Positions 10,474-21,302 of a DNA stretch of 64,000 nucleotides are shown piece after piece (position 1 is the stretch's first letter; the number at the start of each line of letters is the position of its first letter). Under the pieces are notes generated by a model. It saw only the letters and a list, made by a program, of their open reading frames with translations, had not been told where the DNA came from and made no database searches. A program made the translations under genes and the position numbers. This stretch comes from Siphonodentalium dalli (lineage: Eukaryota; Mollusca; Scaphopoda; Gadilida; Siphonodentaliidae). The DNA is taken from the NCBI GenBank assembly GCA_032622095.1, contig CP136067.1:124159030-124223029 (forward strand), read 5' to 3'.

Positions 10474-12180
10474 AATTATTTTCACACAAAAATTCCAGTT
10501 AACTATGAGGTTCAAATAAATATGCAGCACTCAAGTTGTGTTTATAGTTATTATAGTTGACCGTGAGATAATCACTCTCCATACTACAACGATTGTTATT
10601 GAAATAGTTGCCGCTGACAGCATCCCCTGGGTGGGCAAAGTTGTTATTGGACATTAATAGTATTGTCCACCCTACGTTCTGCACCGTATGCTTTAATTGC
10701 TTATTTGAACCTTGAGACTGAGAGTAAAACAATAAAGATAGTACCAATAATTGTCACCATGCCAGGCGGTAATTATTTTGTCATTTTATTCTGCTGAATC
10801 CCATAAATCACATTTAGGAAGTGACCCACATCCCACTTAGTATTAAATAAAGTCCAGTCCCCTATGAAACACTAAGAAGTTGACAGAACAAAGACCTTTG
10901 GCTTTGCTTCCAACTGCACACCGTGTGCCCCAGGACAGAAATAAAATACCTCCCCACTTTTTTCACTAGTCTAGTACCTCTACAATTTACACTAATTACG
11001 AAACATGTATTATTTTATTTTACAATATAACACACAATTCTGGGGAAACGTGTCATGTGGTCAAAAGTTACTCAATTTCATGAACTTATCTTCGTAAATC
11101 CCTGTGTTGGAAATTGTTATCGAATCCCAGAAACTAAACACGCTCGCACAAAAACTTGTGACGTAACGACAAGCGTGGTGTTTCCCCACATCTGGAATTT
11201 CCCACTGATCACATTTATTTTTAGAATGAACAATGCTGACATGCGGTATTACTATTAGTATGCCAATCTCCTTTCAATATTCTGCTGTGAATTGTTATGT
11301 TTTGTCGTATTAATTATAAATGCTTTACCACTATAGACAGATATTATATGCTGTTGATATTGTACTAATTTGTAGACTCCACATAATTACAAATGACTTT
11401 ACGAATGTACGTCAAACTTTCAAACTCAAACTTAGTCAAAGACATTCAGAATATAAATTATAACCGACTAAACAGTCGCTTGTCGTGAAGACAAAATTAA
11501 TGTCATGAGATAATTATAAACCGATCAAGTGTAACGCAATTATTGACAATGAATAATACTCACATTTTGAGAAAATAACTTTTCCTGACTCGATCCGAAG
11601 AATCCGTGGAGCGGAGTGTTTGATGCTGTTGCCAGTGTTGCATGGCGCCAAATATCGGTGCAAATCAGGCGGGAAAATCAGCAAAATAAAATAGTTCTCA
11701 AAAATTGTTTAAAGAAAGCTACTAGCGATTGACTATTAACTATGTGAAGTCAATATATAGTAATTACCACAGTCTTGTGGCATTTATTTAACGTGTTTGG
11801 TAAATTATTCGTTGTTAATAAAATATATATTTGAATTTGTTCGCACGTTGACTTTGGACCAGTCTATTGCTAGTGTTGAAGAGATGTGTACTACATTCAA
11901 GTACGCAACTATTACTTTAGACATAACATAATACAACGTGTAGGAGATAGATGCTGTATGAATACTTTGCAAAAATAATACAAGAAGAATGTAATTAACA
12001 ACTTCGGACCCAAACTTGAAACATTTAGCGTTTTTATATCTCTTTTGAACAAGCTTCCACCCCAATAAAAATGCGCTTACGGAGGAGGCTATGGACGAAT
12101 CCAAAAGTAATATTAACTAATTGACCCCGGAAACAGAAGCAGATTATATAAACAAAAACACGATCGATTCATTGATTATC
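10474..12180. other. AT-rich stretch without recognised features
   Basis: I see only short, unremarkable frames and no splice-bounded coding segment, structured repeat or transposon end in this stretch. Confidence 0.5.
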
Positions 12181-12209
12181 AAAACAAATATACTATTTAT
12201 TGAATAAAT

Positions 12210-12450
12210 GGGTAATTTTTCGGGAAATGGGCTATCGGGAACTCATCGGAAAGTTGTCCGCAATACGCGGTATCACTTTTGGGAAATTATCGGGAAATAG
12301 CTAATTTGCTTTCGGAGTTTTATCGGAATATTGAGAAGTGATATCGGAATATTATCAGGAAATGGCGACCGCTCTATCGGTATTCTATCGGGAAATTTAG
12401 AAGATAGTTTTGAATTATCGGTATCCTATCGGGAAATCTATCGGGATCCC
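12210..12450 (+). repeat. Degenerate array of TATCGGGAAAT-like words
   Basis: More than ten variants of TATCGG(G)AA(A)T occur at irregular spacing, including two TCGGGAAAT-type words on either side of 12430 and a TATCGGGATCCCGATA palindrome near 12440. It resembles an unequal short-motif array, possibly a subterminal region of an unidentified transposon. Confidence 0.6.
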
Positions 12451-12774
12451 GATAGTAGTTTTGAGATGACCCCTAAGCGTTAACGTGATCTAACGTTATG
12501 ACATCTAACGACGTCATAGAAGTTACGCATTGTTTTTATCCTGATGGAAGATAGTACCACTTCTTCTTGATAATTGAGGCAGATAACTAAAACGGATACA
12601 TACGCATTATATATCGTTGGAAAGAGGAAACACGAAAGATTCTCACAGTGTCATTATTATGACTGGCATTTTATTATTCGCGCTGTTTCGAATCGATTTG
12701 TAAGCACCGAACTCAAATGAAAGTACCGTAACACAGCGTAAAAACAGATTTGACCTCGGCACGTGAAAAGTTGA

Positions 12775-12911
12775 CCTCGGATCTGAAAATTAATAGGCCC
12801 ATGCCACCCCCTGGCCGAAAATACCCCCACATACCAAGTTTCATCGAAATCGGCTCGGCCGTTTTCGAGACCATCACGATCACACAGACACACACACACA
12901 CACACACAAAC
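12775..12911 (+). mobile_element. Probable 3' end of an RTE-like or SINE retroposon with CA tail
   Basis: The stretch ends with an ACCAAGTTTCATCGAAATCG block, GGCCGTTTTCGAGA, and then a CA-dinucleotide run (12882-12911). Many invertebrate RTE-type elements end this way, with a conserved block followed by a short tandem tail. No upstream coding part is present, so this is a severely truncated copy or a SINE sharing that tail. Confidence 0.45.
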
Positions 12912-13617
12912 AGATCTTCCAAAATATATAATAGATAACAAATATAGATCATAATATTTTTTTAATAGTCACGTGACTGACAGACATCAACAGGGAAAAA
13001 ATCACAGTTAAAAATATATTTATATTGCACTACTTTGAAATAAATGAAATCACTATCTAAGAAATAATTAATAATCCAATGTAAATATAAATTTCAAGTG
13101 GTCGGATGTCACACAGATTGACCTCAAGCCCTGCAGAACAGTCAACAAGAAAGTATATTTGGCAACTGTTGGAAAATACGAAGTTGTCTTCGCTAATATT
13201 TTTGTACAAAAAATGTACAAAGTAACTTAACAGATAGCTATATTTATTATAATCTCAGCTTTCCACAGATAACAAAACGTTCGGTTATTTGTTGTGTTAT
13301 AGTGCAATACTTTTGGTGTAAACTATGACGTAAAAACCCCACAAAAACCCGGGCAATCTGTGTGATACTCGGCATGGTGATGCTGGGCGTTAGTTGGCGT
13401 TATGAACGCTAAATGGTTAAGGGAAAAGTAATTTAGAGTTGTCAAATCGGATGGGGATTTTAAGGTTTGTTTGCGCACGAAGGCTTTTAGTCAATTAAAA
13501 ATTTCCTACATACAGTATTTTTCTTCTCGTAACTGGCAGAAAATATCATTATCAATCACAAGTAAACAATCACAAATAAACATACCTTCAACTGACATAT
13601 CGTCCAGTGATTTGCCA
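12912..13617. other. No recognised feature
   Basis: AT-rich sequence between the retroposon tail and the recombinase-like pseudogene. It may include intron or downstream exon sequence of that pseudogene, because a good donor (GTATGT) ends the exon at 13624, but I cannot identify a further exon. Confidence 0.4.
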
Positions 13618-13623
13618 ACATAC

Positions 13624-13867
13624 TTTGCTATCGAAACTGGTGAGCAACTTCCCCATTTTGGCAATATGTATCACTTCTTGTGGCAACCTGTAGAACGATC
13701 CGTGTATCTCAACATCATGTCCCATGAAATCGGCTATCATTTCTATGTCATTTTTCATTAAATTCATGATCTGCGAGATGGATGCAACGTGCTTTCGTAG
13801 TTGAGTTGAGGTGACATTATTTTCCAAATTACACTCCTCCGCCAACTTACACAAAATGTCTGAACTC
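13624..13867 (-). pseudogene. Tyrosine-recombinase-like pseudogene A, catalytic C-terminal exon
   Basis: The exon is bounded by a strong acceptor (pyrimidine tract ending CCTCAG, just above 13867) and a donor GTATGT (13618-13623). It encodes the C-terminal signature of a tyrosine recombinase: an LRKH box, then FMGHD, then a Tyr in SFYRL. In the family these are the Arg-box, the GH turn and the nucleophile. The frame differs by one nucleotide from the preceding block (13868-14152) with too little room for an intron, so a frameshift has probably occurred. The pattern matches, from memory, uncharacterised multi-copy proteins of molluscs and fishes. The role is unknown; a Crypton-like or domesticated recombinase is possible. 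Confidence 0.6.
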
Positions 13868-14152
13868 CTGAGGGGACAGAATGGTATTTTTTGTATTAAT
13901 CACAGCATTACTCCGATATTTCAGTAGGAGATCAATACATTCCTGAATATCAGTGGTTATTAAAAACGGAAGTGTTCTTCCTTTTTTACCTCTTATAGAG
14001 ATGTGTGTAAACATTTTTGTCAGCATCTTTTCCACAGGAGACAGTGAACTTTCAAATTCATCTATATTTAAACCAGCAGGAGTTGTTCTATTTGCATACC
14101 TATCCATCGTTATTCTTTCTGTTTCACCGCCTCTTCTTCGGTTAAACATGAT
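13868..14152 (-). pseudogene. Tyrosine-recombinase-like pseudogene A, block with Arg-I motif
   Basis: The minus frame encodes IMFNRRRGGETERI at its start, which resembles the first catalytic Arg box (T-G-x-R-x-x-E) of tyrosine recombinases. A segment with HISIRGKKGRTLPFLIT and IDLLLKYR follows. The upstream edge at 14152 is the end of a GGCC-ended transposon. Joining across that transposon, less one TAA duplication, restores a continuous Q-L-I-M-F reading frame with the block at 18026-18365. That supports one ancestral exon split by insertion. Confidence 0.6.
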
Positions 14153-14154
14153 AA

Positions 14155-17100
14155 GGCCTAAAAAAAAATTAGGGTAGGTAGGTAGGTTTAACTCTTTTTT
14201 TTGTAAACTTTTTTTTTTCAGTATCTTTAAAAATAACTGTATAATACTCTGTAATACTTGTCAATAACCAAAACTATGCACTTCTTAGCCCCAATCAGGT
14301 TAACCCAGATGAGAGAGGAACTAGAAACTCCAATTCAATCCTACATAATATGCTTTAATATTTACATATATACTAGTCTATACATGTATACTAATATAGT
14401 CTTTGATAATCCTAATATTTCCCATATGGTCTGGCGACAACTGGAGTCAGTCCAGCACCACTGTACTGTTCACTTATTGGAGTGATTGTCTTGTACCGAT
14501 CTCTTAATGATGGCTTCACAACACCACCTTCTCCTCTGCATTGGACACAGCAGCTTGAATCTCAGGGCTTGCGGTCTAGAATATCCAGGAGGGCTATTAA
14601 TAGCCCTCCCAGATTTGACTAGGAGGGCTATAGCCCTCCTCAACTTTTACAGTTATGATGTTTTATACCTTAGTAATTACTGCCCTTAGTTTGTCTATTT
14701 TTGACGTTTAACTTCATCTAAATTAATTTTGTTATGTAGACAAAATAAATGACCAGAGTTGTGAATGTCAAATCCCCAACAGTATGGTATGGTGAATAAT
14801 TATACCCCCGTAACGAAGTTAGGGGGGGTATACTGGAATCAGCTTGTCCGTAGTCCGTCCGTCGTACGTCCGTCCGTCCGTGGACACAAATTTGTCCGGA
14901 GTTTTTCTCAGTCGTTTTTTTATTATTTTCCGTGAAACTTGGCACAGTCATCAACCACTATGGGAACCTGTGCACCTGTGATTATGACGTCTGTCAGACT
15001 TTTTTTGGTGGAGTTATCTCCCCTTTTTTTACTTAGAAAATTTTCGCAACATGTATAATTTTGTCCGAGCTTTTATTCCTACATTTTTAGGTCAATTTAA
15101 AAAAAACTTGGCACAGATATTTAGTACCAAGGGAACCTGTGAACCTGCGATTATGACGTCTGTCCGACATTTTTTGGTGGAGTTGTCCCCCTTTTTTGAC
15201 TTAGAAATTTGTTTGCAACATGCATAATTTTGTCCGAGCTTTTATTCCTACATTTTTAGGTCAATGTTTTTTAATCTTCGCACTGATATTTAGTAGCATG
15301 GGACCTGCGATTATGATGTCTGTCCGATTTTTTTTGGTGGAGTTATTCCCCTTTTTCGACGTAGAACTTTTATTCCTACATTTTTCGGTCAATAGGTTTA
15401 AGATTAGGGTTAGGGTTGTGCACCTACAATGGGAACTGTTATTTTGTTATTTAACTAAATGTTTACTGACATGTGAAACATCTTAGTATTTTAAAAACAC
15501 GGGGGGGGGGGGGGTATCCTTAGTCCCATTGGGACAGTCTCACCTCTAGTTAATTATGTTTTATATGTTATGATAATTAAAATGAACCACAAACAAAACA
15601 AGAGTGCTTGTACTCAACAATTTGTCAGTCGGTGTCCAACCCATGCAACGAATTGGGCAAGTTTGTCGATGATTTTCTACGTTGTGAAATGTTACATAGA
15701 ATAGACAATCAAGTAGCTTATTAAATCCAGTATATGTACACTTGAATACAGTTACAAATGACTGCTTTATTTGTCAAAGTAATCCATATTCCATCACTGA
15801 TGACAAGACCGCTTTCACAGATTGATGCTTCCAAGTTCCAGCGGTCAAGTCGCTCGGTATAGATTTACTGGGTATTTGCAATAGTTTCTCAACTTTATTA
15901 ATTGAATAGCATTGTTAACAAGAATATTCACCGCAGTGATTGATAACTTGGAGACATTAGCTCATTATATTAAGATTGTCAATCGAAGCGAGAAAATTAT
16001 CTACGGCCACCATTTTCTCTGATAGGAACCGGAAACGGAACGAAAGATTGAACTAAATCCAGACGGTGACATTTGGTTCTCACTATCCACAGTTATATGT
16101 TGCTTTTATCCAGTGAAATATATTGTGAGTTCAATCTTATGAAGAGTAATAATTTAGTTTGTCCTTAAAATGTGTGAGAATCAATCAAAAGATCCGATTT
16201 ACGGAACATTTTGTTCCGGAATTTAATGATTCCGCCATTTGACATTACCATCTGTCGCAAATAATCATGCATGCGCACACTGTACAATTTAAATCTTTAC
16301 AATTTCGATACAGTAAAACACGATAAAATAAATTAATAAATTTCCTATTGTTGACGAGGCGGAAAATTCTAGCGGGCTGTAGGCGGGCAGCCCGCCAGCC
16401 CGCCTTGAGATTTCCAGGCCTGGAATCTCCCAGACCAGAACCATAATACGCAGATTCAATCGGATCAGAGCATCCAATTTCTAGTCTTGACACAACCTTG
16501 CTGTGGAACGGATGTTCTGGTGGACAGAATGGTGCCCCACAGGTATAATCATAGAGTGATAACTTGTGCCACAACAACCTGCTGTCGTTTTGTTAACTAA
16601 AAGTAAATAAGAAGAACATTTCTGTTATATACTTGAATGGAATGACACATTTAATTATACTCCTGAAAATCTATCCTCGGAGAATAGAACTGTCTAATCA
16701 TAAACAAACATTCCCAATAAATTCAATCGCCCCACCCCAATATAATTAATAAATAATACATTCTAGTCAGTTATTTGAATATGTATATGTCAGACTTTAA
16801 TAAAGTTAACTACATTAATTAAGTGGAAGTCACTACAAACTTTAAGCCTGGAGAACAGAACTCTTGGTTTATCGCAAAGCCACTCTTTGGTGCTTCGTCA
16901 GGTATCTCAGTTACTGATTCTGATTTTGCTGCCTTTCGATTTGAGGTACCGGTAGCCTTTCGTTTCGCAACCGTTTTCTTCAACTTAATGACGGCCTGGA
17001 ATCTTCTGTTTCCTTACCTTTCACCTGGATATAGAAAATTATCAGAATTTTAATATCATAGAAATTTGCAAAGAATTGTTCTGACAACTTATTAGGTACT

Positions 17101-18022
17101 TAATACATTGGTTTTAATAATAAAGTTAAGGTATCTATAATAACATAAATACTTACTTCCGTATATGGCAGGTAATGGACCTGTTTCTATTCCATCACAG
17201 GATCCGGGATCCACACAATTTTGCTGTCAGAACTGTTTTATGATCATTTGTCACTTGTAACTTTTGACTCTGTGAGGCAGAGGTTGAGCCTTGAGGCTGG
17301 TTAGTCCGTTGAATATACTAGAACTTAGTAGAAGAAATTTAAGAATCATTTCTTGGTCCCTGTTCAGCTATTGAGTATGCCAGCTGATCACACTCACAAA
17401 CTTTCACAGCCACAGTCCCAGAATGGCCAGATATGTAAAAGCAGATTTGGTGCCAAATGTCAAACTTGGCCCAAAAGGCAAAAGCCTTGAAGACTTGAAG
17501 TTGAAAAGGCAAAACGAGCGATGTCAAAATTCCACCAATTCACTTGCTATTTTCCGGTGATTCATTTTTATTTCTCATATCGGAACGGATTAAAACAGTC
17601 AACAGTTGGTTCTTCCTACATCAAGCACAATCTAATGCACATTTGTTGCGAATAATATACAAAACAAGCCATTATAGAATGAGAAAACGTCGAAATGAAC
17701 ACAAATCTGAACTTTTAAAACCGGAAGTTCCAAAGCAAGGGGCGATAATTACAGCGAGCCGAAAAAGTTGACCGAAATTCTCGGACGGATACTACTGTAT
17801 GGCCAAATACGCCGACCCAATGGGGGAGAGCACTCGTACATTGTACCGCATAAGCGGTAATTCACCGGAAGCGTTCGCCGTATTTAGTGTAATATGCTAT
17901 TATCATTCGGCATGATGTACTTAGTTTTTTTTGTTTTTGCGATGGCAATAAAAAGTTTAGGGTCGGGGTTTAAAATAGGGTCGGTCGGGTTAAAGGAAAC
18001 AAACGTCTTTTTTTTTTAGGCC
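14155..18022. mobile_element. GGCC-ended PIF/Harbinger-like non-autonomous element, 3.87 kb
   Basis: The termini are GGCCTAAAAAAAAA at the left and TTTTTTTTTTAGGCC at the right (GGCC at 14155-14158 and 18019-18022). They are flanked by direct repeats TAA at 14152-14154 and 18023-18025. A TWA duplication and GG..CC ends fit PIF/Harbinger. Subterminal sequence carries GGTAGGTAGG at the left and GGTCGGTCGGG at the right. No transposase is recognisable inside. A pearl-like element (14801-15550) is nested within it. The insertion splits an exon of pseudogene A. The remaining interior (15551-18000) shows only small palindromes, such as a GC-rich hairpin near 16380-16410. Confidence 0.6.
14801..15550 (+). 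mobile_element. Pearl/Helentron-like non-autonomous element, copy 1
   Basis: It starts with a TATACCCCC hairpin, then GTCCGTCC-type tetranucleotides. The core has about 170-bp units, each with CCTTTTTTNGACTTAG, TTTGTCCGAGC and GGAACCTGTG blocks. A G-run and CACCTCTAGT form the end. It is flanked by T on both sides without duplication. Two further copies in the same orientation lie at 18366-19104 and 20120-20907. Confidence 0.75.
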
Positions 18023-18025
18023 TAA

Positions 18026-18365
18026 GCTGAGCCAACGTTGTCTGATGCATTTTCACTTCTGTTTGTCATGTGGGTTTGAAGTGTTTCGACATCCCTTGTG
18101 CAGGTAGAACATTGCCTTTGTCCATCTTCCTTGTTGTAATAGTCTGCAGAGCATTACTCCACACATCATCTTTCCATTCATCTTCTAACAGAGAAATAAA
18201 ATTACTAGCGTTCTCTACAGCAATTAGAGAATTAGCAATAAGATTCTTTGATCTGATAATTGTAGCACATTTTTTTAGTGAATGTCCAATCTTCAGTGAT
18301 AATGATGGATTCTTGTATGTATGTGTCTTATTGTCGTACCCACACAGACTTTGTGTGGCTTTTAT
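18026..18365 (-). pseudogene. Tyrosine-recombinase-like pseudogene A, middle block
   Basis: One minus frame reads from IKATQSLCGYD through NPSLSLKIGHSLKKCA to TTLAQL, broken by a TGA at 18066-18068. Both edges are transposon junctions: the pearl-like element at 18366 upstream and the GGCC element at 18025 downstream. Across both junctions the frame is restored exactly when the elements are removed. I infer this is the inter-domain helical region of the same gene. The family is known to me only as uncharacterised proteins. Confidence 0.55.
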
Positions 18366-19104
18366 TATACCCCCCGCAAGGAAGTTGTGGGGGGGGGGGG
18401 GTATACTGGAATAGGCTTGTCCGTCGTTCATCTGTCCGTGGATACAAGTTTGTCCGGAGTTTTTCTCAGTCGTTTTTTTTATTATTTTCCGTGAAACTTG
18501 GCACAGACATCAACCACCATGGGAACCTGTGCACCTGGGATTATGACGTCTGACTGACTTTTTTTGGTGGAGTTATCCCCCTTTTTCGACTTAGAAAATG
18601 TCCGAGCTTTTATTCCTACATTTTTAGGTCATTTTTTTAAAAACTTGCCACAGATATTTAGTACCATGGGAACCTGTGCACCTGCGATTATGACGTCTGT
18701 GGTGGAGTTATCCCCCTTTTTTTACTTAGAAAATTGTTTGCAACATCCATAATTTTGTCCGAGCTTTTATTCTTACATTTTAGGTCAATGTTTTTGAAAC
18801 TTTGGCAACCTGTGCACCTGTGATTATGATGTCTGTGTGATTTTTTTAGTGGAGTTATTCCCCTTTGTCGACTTACAACATTTTCGCAACATGCATAATT
18901 TTGTCCGCGCTTTTATTCCTACTTTTATCGTCCATAGGTTTAGGATTAGGGTTAGGGGTTAGGGATGTTCATCTGCAATGGGAATCTGTTATTTTATTAT
19001 TTTAACTAAATGTTTACTGACATGTGAAACATCTTAGTGTCTTAAAAACACAGGGGAAGGGGGGGGGGGGTATCCTTAGTGCCATTGGGAGTCACACCTC
19101 TAGT
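18366..19104 (+). mobile_element. Pearl/Helentron-like element, copy 2, inserted in an exon at T^T
   Basis: The boundaries are TATACCCCCC and CCTCTAGT. The flanking host bases are T at 18365 and T at 19105. Deleting exactly 18366-19104 rejoins codons GCA-GCA and ATA-AAA-GCC of pseudogene A in one frame. The site therefore lies between two T residues, with no duplication, as described for Helentron-type elements. It contains GTCC repeats and about 170-bp core units. Confidence 0.78.
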
Positions 19105-20032
19105 TGCTGCAGGAAACTTCTTCGGTTCAATGACATCAGCCATATATGTCACTCCCTCATCTTTGTCTCTTATGTACAGAAAAAATCTTGTCATCTCGCG
19201 CATCTTTTGTTTGATGTAGTTATGTAGATGAGGTAAATGTCCATGTTTCTGGTACAGTTTTTTCCCTAAAGATACAATTGTTGGATCACTCCTTGCAATG
19301 GACACTTGATCATTCGCCATTTTACAGAAGACATTTATTTTCAGATGTTGATCAATGTCCTCATCTGTTGGAATCATAATCCAGCCATGTTTTGACATCT
19401 GCCATATTTAATTATATCATTTTTCCGGAAAGGACACGTTTTTTTCGGTGTCTCCATAAATTGTTCTCCAAGAAAAAGTCGAGACAGTCTGCACAAGGAA
19501 AATAGTTTTCTGGCTTGCTATTCTCGGAACTCCGGGTCCAGATGATCAATGATCCTTCACCAGCTTTAACTACACTTATGTTGTGTTTATAATCACCTTT
19601 ATTTCGCAGCTTCGCAAGAGCCATTTGTCTACTCTTTAATTTCAAAGGAATTGCAGAGATTGTTATCACTTCAGGTTAATTTTTATGTGGGCCGAAATAA
19701 TGTTTAGTGACGTTGGTAGACATCTTTGAACAAAACAGTGTACTTTGTCCCAGATTTGTATGCCCCCGGCATTGTATGATGCTTGTGTGGTGACCTTAGA
19801 TGAATTACTCCCCCTGTTGGCATTAGCTCCACTTCCCTCACTGGATGACTTTAGGTTTGTACTTGGAAGGTTCAGAGAATTATCAGCGTTGTTGGCATCA
19901 GATGTACTTCCCTCCCTGCATGACTTGAGGTTTGAACTTACAAAGTTCAGATATTGAAATGAGAATCCTGTTGTTTGAATAGGAATGATAGGTGACATGT
20001 TGCCATCATCAGTGGAGTCAGGCACGCATTTA
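19105..20032 (-). pseudogene. Tyrosine-recombinase-like pseudogene A, N-terminal and zinc-finger block
   Basis: From the N-terminus it has a Ser/Asn-rich region (about 19780-20025) and then WDKVH with a C2H2-like finger. After that come LRNKGDYKHN, a second Cys/His finger with FPCADCLDFF and LWRHRKK, and a helical segment ending MADVIEPKKF. Lesions: a frameshift at about 19742 immediately after WDKVH; a TAA at 19676-19678 inside the first finger's linker; and a frame change between about 19400 and 19440. The downstream end abuts the pearl-like insertion. The upstream end abuts a second GGCC element. The gene is clearly non-functional as assembled. Confidence 0.6.
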
Positions 20033-21247
20033 GGCCAAACAAAAATATTCCTGTGTTTCTGGTGACATGCAAGAAAAAAATAGGGGCGGGCGGGTGGCTT
20101 TTCATTTTAATTTATTTTTTATACCCCCCGCAACGAATTTAGGGGGGGGGGGTATACTGGAGTCAGCTTGTCCGTCCGTCCGTCGTCCGTCGTCCGTCCG
20201 TCCTTGGACACAAATTTGTCCAGAGTTTTTCTCAGTCGTTTTTTTTATCAATTTCCTTGAAACTTGGCACAGACATCAATCGCCATGGGAACCTGTGCAC
20301 CTGCGATTATGACGTCTGGCGGACCTTTTTTGGTGGAGTTATCCCCTTTTTCGACTTAGAAATTTTTCGCAACATGTATACTTTTGTCCGAGCTGTTATT
20401 CCTACATTTTTAGGTCAATTTTTAAAAAACGTGGCACAGATATTTAGTACCATGGGAAATTGTGCACCTGCGATTATGACGTCTGTCCGACTTTTTTTGG
20501 TGGAGTTATCCCCCTTTTTCGACTTAGAAATGTTTTTGGCAACATGCATAATTTTGTCCGAGCTTTTATTCCTACATTTTTCGGTCAATGTTTTTTAATC
20601 TTGGCACTGATATTTAGTACCATGGGAACCTGTGCACCTGCGATTATGACGTCTGTCCGACATTTTTGTGTGGAGTTATTCCCCTTTTTTTACTTAGAAA
20701 TGTTTTCGCAACATGCATGATTTTGTCCAAGCTTTTATTCCAACATTTTTCAGTCAATAGGTTTAAGATTAGGGTTATGGTTGTACACCTGCAATGGGAA
20801 CTGTTATTTTATTATTTTAACTAAATGTTTACTGACATGTGAAACATCTTGGTATTTTAAAATCAGGGGGGTATCCGTAGTCCCATTGGGACAGTCACAC
20901 CTCTAGTTAATTTTATTTTCAACTTTGCTCAAAATAAATATGAATACACCCCAGACTGCTTTTCCTTGTTTTTAATGTCCCGTACTATAAAATAATAAAA
21001 CTAGTTACATAATATTAGAATATAGTGTAATTTATTATTTTATTGAATAAAACATGAAAAAATAAGTTTTATTCGGCTGTGACCTATAATTCAAGTGTGG
21101 TATAATTTTCGGTCTAACATTACACGCAATCTGTCCATTTTACACAGAAATGAATCGGTTTACACGAAAAATAAAATAGATGCGTACTAATTTTGCAAAA
21201 TAGGGGTGGGTGGGTCCCCAGAAACACAGGTCTTTTTTATTTTGGCC
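20033..21247. mobile_element. GGCC-ended PIF/Harbinger-like element, 1.2 kb, with nested pearl-like element
   Basis: The ends GGCCAAACAAAAAT and, read inward from the right, GGCCAAAATAAAAAAG are each followed by CTGTGTTTCTGG, so the inverted repeats extend about 35 bp. The flanking triplets are TTA (20030-20032) and TAA (21248-21250), one mismatch from a direct TWA duplication. Pearl-like copy 3 (20120-20907) lies inside it. It separates the 21248-21299 exon remnant of pseudogene A from the next block. Confidence 0.58.
20120..20907 (+). mobile_element. Pearl/Helentron-like element, copy 3
   Basis: TATACCCCCCGCAACGAA start, GTCCGTCC tract, and a core with (G/T)ACTTAG marks at 20353, 20521 and 20691 (period about 169 bp). 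It ends CTCTAGT. The flanks are T and T without duplication. The orientation is the same as copies 1 and 2. Confidence 0.75.
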
Positions 21248-21299
21248 TAATAAGGATCATCACCAGAGTCATCCATCGGCTCGGGCTCAGAATCTGACT
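21248..21299 (-). pseudogene. Tyrosine-recombinase-like pseudogene A, upstream acidic exon remnant
   Basis: A strong acceptor (TCTTCTGTTCTTCACAACAG) ends at 21300. It is followed by an open segment encoding ESDSEPEPMDDSGDDPY up to the GGCC element. Removing the element and one TAA duplication continues the frame into K-C-V-P of the next block. Upstream exons were not found. Confidence 0.45.
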
Positions 21300-21302
21300 C
21301 TG

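Noticed and set aside
15395-15420. TTAGGGTTAGGG-like telomere words (also near 18945 and 20765)
   Set aside because: Only one or two repeats, at the same internal position in each pearl-like copy. They belong to the element, not to telomeric DNA.
14155-18022. GGCC elements as intron-making (introner) insertions
   Set aside because: No GT donor or AG acceptor lies at their ends in the transcript sense, and the host gene has other disabling lesions, so ordinary disruptive insertion is the simpler reading.
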